Notes under the pieces: model-generated
What the model was told of the DNA's origin: nothing
The model's input: only the letters and a program-made list of their open reading frames with translations
The model's database searches: none
NCBI GenBank assembly: GCA_934561515.1
Contig: CAKTGM010000036.1
Coordinates: 1 to 14,599 of the forward strand
DNA length: 14,599 bases
Direction of reading: 5' to 3'
DNA from: an uncultured Oscillospiraceae bacterium
Lineage (GTDB): Bacteria > Bacillota > Clostridia > Oscillospirales > Oscillospiraceae
Position numbers and translations under genes: made by a program
In this document: positions 6,678-14,599 of the stretch, in pieces
Layout: the number at the start of each line of letters is the position of its first letter
Position numbering within the stretch: the first letter of the stretch is position 1

Positions 6678-6866
6678 CTTATAAACGGGAAAAGGTGAGG
6701 ACAATTCCCCACCCATTACCGAGAGAATAGCATACTGCGGCAAAAAAAGCAAGATATTGCCCGACTATTTTACCAACAAGCCCGGGTGTGTCGCGCTGAT
6801 CGAGCCGCCTTAATACATTCCTTCGGGCGGACAGGGCCCGAAGAAAAGAAAGGCGTGAAGAGCAAA
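6678..6866 (+). promoter_or_regulatory. rpoB 5' leader, about 190 nt, structured
   Basis: Between the predicted start and the rpoB ATG there is no convincing ORF. Visible structure: a hairpin GGTGAGG (6694-6700) with CCCCACC (6707-6713), one mismatch; the right arm TATTTTACCAA (6766-6776) of the inverted repeat that starts at the -10; and TTCGGGC (6822-6828) pairing with GCCCGAA (6836-6842), directly before the purine-rich ribosome-binding region. There is no T-tract, so transcription attenuation by a simple terminator is not evident; translational control is possible. I recognise no known riboswitch or r-protein leader. Confidence 0.5.
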
Positions 6867-9800
6867 ATGGCCAAAGACAAGATGTATGGCAAGACCCTTC
6901 GCAAGAATTTCGCCCGACACGAGGAGATCGTGGAGATGCCGAACCTGCTGGCGCTTCAGAAGAAGTCCTACCAGTGGTTCCTCGACACGGGCCTGCGCGA
7001 AGTCTTTTCCGACGTCGCATCCATTTCCAACTATGCCGGCAACCTTGAGCTGAGCTTCATCGACTACAAGATGGATGAGGCGCCCAAGTACGACGTGCTC
7101 GAGTGCAAGGCGCGCGACGCGACGTATGCCGCCCCCCTGAAGGTGAGCGTTCGCCTCTACAACAAGGAGACCGGCGAGATCAAGGAGCAGGAGATCTTCA
7201 TGGGAGATTTCCCCCTGATGACCGAGTCCGGCACCTTCGTCATCAACGGCGCCGAGCGCGTGGTCGTCTCCCAGCTCGTGCGTTCCCCCGGCATCTACTA
7301 CGGCAAGGAGATCGACCTCAAGACCGACCTCCCGCTGCTGACCTCCACCGTCATCCCCTATCGCGGCGCGTGGCTCGAATACGAGACCGACGCCAACGAG
7401 GTGTTCTGGGTCCGCATCGACAAGAACCGCAAGCTGCCCATCACCCAGCTCATCCGCGCCATCGGCTTCAAGACCGATGCGGAGATCCTTGAGCTCTTCG
7501 GCGACGACGACCGCATGACCGTCACGCTCGAGAAGGACGCCTGCAAGACCTACGAGGAAGCGATGCTCGAGATCTACCGCAAGCTGCGCCCGGGCGAGCC
7601 GCCTACGGTCGAGGCCTGCGAAACGCTCATCAACAACCTCTTCTTCGACCCGCGCCGCTATGACCTGTCCATGGTCGGCCGCTACAAGTACAATAAGAAG
7701 CTCTCCCTGTGGGCGCGTATCCGCGGGCAGAAGCTTGCCTTCCCCGTGGCCGACCCGCGCACGGGAGAGATCCTCTTCGACGCAGGCCACATCGTCACCG
7801 ACGAGGAGGCCCGCGAGATGGATGCCATCGGCGTCAACGACGTGACCATCGAGGTCGACGGCCGCACGATGCGCGTCTTCTCCAACCACATGGTCGACCT
7901 CGACCGCTTTGTCGACTTCGACCCCGAGGCCGAGTGCGGCATCAAGGAGCGCGTGCGCGAGAGCGTGCTCAAGGAGCTGCTCGAGCAGTACAGCGGCGAG
8001 GAGCTCAAGGAGGCCATCCGCGACAACGCCGACCGCCTTGTGCCCAAGCACATCCTCGTCGACGATATCCTCGCTTCCATCAACTATATGAACGCGCTGG
8101 CGCACGGCATCGTCTTCAAGGACGATATCGACCACCTCGGCAACCGCCGCCTACGCTGCGTGGGCGAGCTGCTGCAGAACCAGTTCCGCATCGGCTTTTC
8201 CCGTATGGAGCGCGTCATCCGCGAGCGCATGACGATCCAGGATCTCGACATCGTCACCCCGCAGAGCCTCATCAACATCCGTCCCGTCACCGCGGCGATC
8301 AAGGAGTTCTTCGGCTCTTCCCCGCTCTCCCAGTTCATGGACCAGACGAACCCGCTCGCCGAGCTGACGCACAAGCGCCGTCTCTCCGCACTGGGTCCCG
8401 GCGGTCTTTCCCGCGAGCGCGCAAACATGGAAGTGCGAGACGTGCACTACAGCCACTACGGCCGTATGTGCCCGATCGAGACGCCGGAAGGTCCGAACAT
8501 CGGCCTCATCTCCTATCTTGCGACCTATGCCCGCATCAACGAGTACGGCTTCATCGAGGCGCCCTTCCGCAAGGTCGACCACGAGACCTGCCGCGTCACC
8601 GATGAGATCGAGTATATGACCGCGGACGTTGAGGACCAGTACATCGTCGGTCAGGCCGCCGAGCCTGTCGATGAGAACGGCTGCCTCGTCAACCAGCGTA
8701 TCACCTGCCGCCACCGCGACGAGATCGTTGAGGTCGACCGCGAGCGCGTTGACTATATCGATATCTCCCCGCGCATGATGGTCTCCATCGCAACGGCGAT
8801 GATCCCCTTCCTGCCCAACGACGACGCGAACCGCGCCCTGATGGGCGCGAACATGCAGCGCCAGGCAGTCCCCCTGCTCCGCCCCGAGGCGCCCATCGTC
8901 GGCACCGGTATGGAGCACAAGATCTGCATGGACTCCGAGGTCGTCATCCTCGCCGAGGGCGACGGCATCGTCACCAAGATGGACGCGCGCGCCATCACCG
9001 TTGCCTACGACAACGGCGAGACGAAGGAATACAAGCTCACCAAGTTCCTGCGCTCCAACCACGGCACCTGCATCAACCAGCACCCGATCGTCGAGGTCGG
9101 CGAGCGCGTGCATGGCCGCCGCCGGAACGAGCAGGGCGTGTGGGAAGATCCCACGGTCCTCGCCGACGGCCCGGCGACCGAGCAGGGCGAGATCGCCCTC
9201 GGCCGCAACATCCTCGTCGGCTTCATGACCTGGGAAGGCTACAACTACGAGGACGCCGTTCTCCTCAACGAGCGCCTCGTCCGCGAGGACTACTATACCT
9301 CCATCCACCTCGAGGAGTACGAGCTTGACGCACGCGACACCAAGCTCGGCCCCGAGGAGATCACGCGCGACATTCCCAACGTCGGCGAAGACGCACTCAA
9401 GGATCTCGACGAGCGCGGCATCGTCCGCATCGGCGCGGAGGTCCACGCCGGCGATATCCTCGTCGGTAAGGTCACGCCCAAGGGCGAGACCGACCTCACC
9501 GCGGAAGAGCGCCTGCTGCGCGCCATCTTCGGCGAGAAGGCGCGCGAGGTGCGCGACACCTCCCTTAAGGTGCCCCACGGCGAGAGCGGCATCGTGGTCG
9601 ACGCCAAGGTCTTCTCCCGCGAGGCGGGCGATGAGCTTGGCCCCGGCGTGAACATGGTCGTGCGCATTTACATCGCCCAGCGCCGCAAGATCCAGCCCGG
9701 CGATAAGATGGCGGGCCGCCACGGCAACAAGGGCGTTGTCTCCCGCATCCTGCCGCAGGAGGATATGCCCTTCCTGCCCGACGGCACCCCGCTCGACATC

Positions 9801-10571
9801 GTGCTGAACCCCCTGGGCGTTCCCTCCCGAATGAACATCGGTCAGGTGCTCGAGGTCCATCTGGGCTACGCCGCCAAGACCCTCGGCTACAAGGTCGCCA
9901 CCCCGATCTTCGACGGCGCGAGCTATGAGGATATCCGCGAGGAGCTCATCAAGGCCGGTCTCGACCCCGAGGGCAAGAGCTGGCTGTACGACGGCCGCAC
10001 CGGCGAGCGCTTCGACAACAAGGTCACCGTCGGTTACGTTTACTTCCTCAAGCTGCACCACCTCGTCGACGATAAGATCCACGCCCGTTCCACCGGCCCC
10101 TACTCCCTTGTCACCCAGCAGCCGCTCGGCGGTAAGGCACAGTTCGGCGGCCAGCGCTTCGGCGAAATGGAAGTCTGGGCGCTCGAGGCTTACGGCGCGG
10201 CTTACACCCTGCAGGAGATCCTGACGGTCAAGTCCGACGACGTGACCGGCCGCGTGCGCACCTACGAGTCCATCGTCAAGGGCCACAACATCCCGCAGCC
10301 GGGCGTGCCCGAGTCGTTCAAGGTCCTTGTCAAGGAGCTTCAGGCCCTGTGCCTCGATGTTCAGGTCCTCGACCGCGACGGCAACCAGATCGAGCTCAAG
10401 GAGGACGAGGACGCGATGGATACCTTTAACCTCGCCCGCATGGACGCCGAGGATGACCGCCACCGCAACAACCCCTTCGCTGATGAAACCGAGCTCGAAG
10501 ACGCGGGCTTTGAATATGTCGCTGAAGATGAAGTCAACGCCGACTTTGCCGGCGACGATCAGGAAGACTGA
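6867..10571 (+). CDS. rpoB: DNA-directed RNA polymerase subunit beta
   Basis: The 1234-aa beta subunit forms one pincer of RNA polymerase and part of the active site. The rifampicin pocket (about 485-512) reads as in rifampicin-sensitive Bacillus-type enzymes, with D492, H502 and S507 at E. coli positions 516, 526 and 531. The conserved MEVRDVHYSHYGRMCPIETP and EGYNYEDAV (E795, D796) follow; QPGDKMAGRHGNKGVVSR carries K947 and K955 (E. coli K1065, K1073). FKVLVKELQALCLDVQVL near 1151-1168 is the C-terminal clamp element. A long acidic tail follows. The E. coli lineage insertions are absent. The start MAKDKMYGKTL was chosen because the 27 upstream codons are not beta-like and overlap the leader hairpin; its ribosome site is weak (AAAGG, 13 nt away). 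First gene of the rpoBC operon; rpoC follows after 20 nt. Confidence 0.98.
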   Translation: MAKDKMYGKTLRKNFARHEEIVEMPNLLALQKKSYQWFLDTGLREVFSDVASISNYAGNLELSFIDYKMDEAPKYDVLECKARDATYAAPLKVSVRLYNKETGEIKEQEIFMGDFPLMTESGTFVINGAERVVVSQLVRSPGIYYGKEIDLKTDLPLLTSTVIPYRGAWLEYETDANEVFWVRIDKNRKLPITQLIRAIGFKTDAEILELFGDDDRMTVTLEKDACKTYEEAMLEIYRKLRPGEPPTVEACETLINNLFFDPRRYDLSMVGRYKYNKKLSLWARIRGQKLAFPVADPRTGEILFDAGHIVTDEEAREMDAIGVNDVTIEVDGRTMRVFSNHMVDLDRFVDFDPEAECGIKERVRESVLKELLEQYSGEELKEAIRDNADRLVPKHILVDDILASINYMNALAHGIVFKDDIDHLGNRRLRCVGELLQNQFRIGFSRMERVIRERMTIQDLDIVTPQSLINIRPVTAAIKEFFGSSPLSQFMDQTNPLAELTHKRRLSALGPGGLSRERANMEVRDVHYSHYGRMCPIETPEGPNIGLISYLATYARINEYGFIEAPFRKVDHETCRVTDEIEYMTADVEDQYIVGQAAEPVDENGCLVNQRITCRHRDEIVEVDRERVDYIDISPRMMVSIATAMIPFLPNDDANRALMGANMQRQAVPLLRPEAPIVGTGMEHKICMDSEVVILAEGDGIVTKMDARAITVAYDNGETKEYKLTKFLRSNHGTCINQHPIVEVGERVHGRRRNEQGVWEDPTVLADGPATEQGEIALGRNILVGFMTWEGYNYEDAVLLNERLVREDYYTSIHLEEYELDARDTKLGPEEITRDIPNVGEDALKDLDERGIVRIGAEVHAGDILVGKVTPKGETDLTAEERLLRAIFGEKAREVRDTSLKVPHGESGIVVDAKVFSREAGDELGPGVNMVVRIYIAQRRKIQPGDKMAGRHGNKGVVSRILPQEDMPFLPDGTPLDIVLNPLGVPSRMNIGQVLEVHLGYAAKTLGYKVATPIFDGASYEDIREELIKAGLDPEGKSWLYDGRTGERFDNKVTVGYVYFLKLHHLVDDKIHARSTGPYSLVTQQPLGGKAQFGGQRFGEMEVWALEAYGAAYTLQEILTVKSDDVTGRVRTYESIVKGHNIPQPGVPESFKVLVKELQALCLDVQVLDRDGNQIELKEDEDAMDTFNLARMDAEDDRHRNNPFADETELEDAGFEYVAEDEVNADFAGDDQED

Positions 10572-10576
10572 GAGAA

Positions 10577-10581
10577 GGAGG
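10577..10581 (+). promoter_or_regulatory. rpoC ribosome binding site in the rpoB-rpoC gap
   Basis: GGAGG within AGAAGGAGGAGC, 10 nt before the rpoC ATG and 5 nt after the rpoB stop. It is near-consensus and sets the start at 10592. The 20-nt gap holds no promoter or hairpin. Confidence 0.9.
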
Positions 10582-10591
10582 AGCATATAAA

Positions 10592-14302
<3,711 letters not shown>

Positions 14303-14331
14303 GAAAAGCTCCCCTGAAGGCCACTGAATCC

Positions 14332-14366
14332 AAAAAGGCGCGGTCCAATGCGGACCGCGCCTTTTT
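14332..14366. terminator. Intrinsic terminator of the rpoBC operon
   Basis: A perfect 15-bp stem (14332-14346 with 14352-14366), including five A-T pairs at the base, closes an AATGC loop. The T5 tract belongs to the stem base and is followed by CCCC rather than more Ts. It lies 30 nt after the rpoC stop. A second hairpin, TTTTCCCC (14363-14370) with GGGGAAAA (14380-14387), overlaps its last four bases, so the two cannot fully form together. Confidence 0.87.
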
Positions 14367-14416
14367 CCCCTCCCGCGGCGGGGAAAAGGCCGGATTTTGC
14401 CGCGAGCACAAAAATG

Positions 14417-14432
14417 CGCGCCGCGCGGCGCG
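14417..14432. repeat. 16-bp perfect GC palindrome
   Basis: CGCGCCGCGCGGCGCG is identical to its reverse complement. It lies in the non-coding stretch between the rpoC terminator and the next promoter, with A-rich tracts on both sides. It could be a protein site, a hairpin in read-through RNA, or an accident of local base composition. Confidence 0.6.
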
Positions 14433-14504
14433 GAACGCACAAAAAAAGCGGAGAAAAAGCTGGCGTTTCAGCAATAATTTTGTGGAAGAGGGCACAAAAA
14501 ACGC

Positions 14505-14533
14505 TTGACGGCTTGTGGTCTCCATGGTATAAT
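14505..14533 (+). promoter_or_regulatory. Sigma-A promoter of the next operon downstream of rpoC
   Basis: TTGACG (14505-14510), a 17-bp spacer and TATAAT (14528-14533) form a near-consensus promoter with a start near 14540. The gene it serves lies beyond the window. In many Firmicutes the next genes after rpoC are an L7Ae-like protein and rpsL-rpsG-fusA, but this cannot be checked here. Confidence 0.85.
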
Positions 14534-14542
14534 TTCAACTTG

Positions 14543-14595
14543 CGTGGGTATGTCCCACGGAATTTGTCATACCGTCAGGAGGGACCTGCCGTGAC
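14543..14595 (+). promoter_or_regulatory. Structured leader with alternative hairpins (cut by window end)
   Basis: Directly after the predicted start, CGTGGG (14543-14548) pairs with CCCACG (14554-14559). GGTATG (14547-14552) can instead pair with CATACC (14568-14573), and the two share bases 14547-14548. A third element pairs CAGG (14576-14579) with CCTG (14585-14588), inside an outer CGTCA/TGACG pair. This could be a regulated leader RNA, for example of a ribosomal-protein operon, but I recognise no known class. Confidence 0.4.
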
Positions 14596-14599
14596 GCCG
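14591..14599 (+). CDS. Possible start of a truncated CDS (GTG start)
   Basis: GGAGGG (14578-14583) lies 7 nt before a GTG at 14591, a good ribosome-site spacing, about 50 nt after the predicted transcription start. Only three codons (M/V-T-P) are inside the window. The same bases can be read as part of a leader hairpin, so the call is weak and no function can be given. Confidence 0.25.

Noticed and set aside
4579..6684. A 701-codon open frame on the plus strand across the S9 peptidase gene
   Set aside because: It is antisense to a gene with an intact catalytic triad, has no ribosome site, and crosses both the S9 promoter and the rpoB promoter.
6786..6866. A 27-codon N-terminal extension of RpoB
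   Set aside because: The extra residues do not resemble any beta subunit and lie over the leader hairpin. MAKDKMYGKTL fits the expected N-terminus.
8316..8390. A rifampicin-resistance variant in RpoB
   Set aside because: The differences from E. coli in this region (N518T, S522A, I524L, I530L) match the normal Bacillus-type sequence. The usual resistance positions carry the sensitive residues.

Overview
The window reads as a chromosomal segment of a GC-rich member of the Clostridia, most likely the Oscillospiraceae/Ruminococcaceae (inference). Support comes from Firmicutes-style AGGAGG ribosome binding sites, near-consensus sigma-A promoters with 17-bp spacers, an RpoB rifampicin-region sequence of the Bacillus/Clostridium type, RpoC without the proteobacterial trigger-loop insertion, and a 5S rRNA tail of clostridial type. 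No mobile element, CRISPR array, tRNA or prophage is visible.

Layout. Positions 1-53 hold the 3' end of a 5S rRNA, followed by a terminator (60-91). A consensus promoter (154-182) then drives a MATE-family efflux transporter (223-1701). A strong hairpin (1715-1749) separates it from a convergent minus-strand pair: a cyclase-family metallohydrolase (2991-2344) followed by a small HExxH zincin (2259-1792). The cyclase promoter lies back to back with the promoter of a plus-strand PrsW-like intramembrane protease (3171-3917), whose start site overlaps an operator-like palindrome. A bidirectional terminator (3929-3969) separates it from a convergent minus-strand pair: an S9 prolyl-oligopeptidase-type peptidase (6489-4525) and a GNAT acetyltransferase (4492-3998).

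The right half is the rpoB-rpoC operon (6867-14302), ended by a 15-bp hairpin terminator. A new promoter at 14505-14533 starts a structured leader that runs off the window. rpoBC is not preceded by rplJ-rplL. It has its own promoter and a leader of about 190 nt, and its upstream neighbour is the divergent S9 peptidase gene.

Functional picture. The right half is core transcription machinery. The left half is a set of small, independently promoted units (efflux, peptidases, a hydrolase, an acetyltransferase) with no evident shared pathway. I see no convincing undescribed multi-gene system. The points most worth checking are regulatory: the 377-nt region between the S9 gene and rpoB, which holds an 11-bp inverted repeat on the rpoB -10 element and an apparent minus-strand terminator; the palindrome at the PrsW start site; and the alternative hairpins in the leader after rpoC. 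One protein-level point is a natural His-to-Arg change in the RpoC bridge helix.
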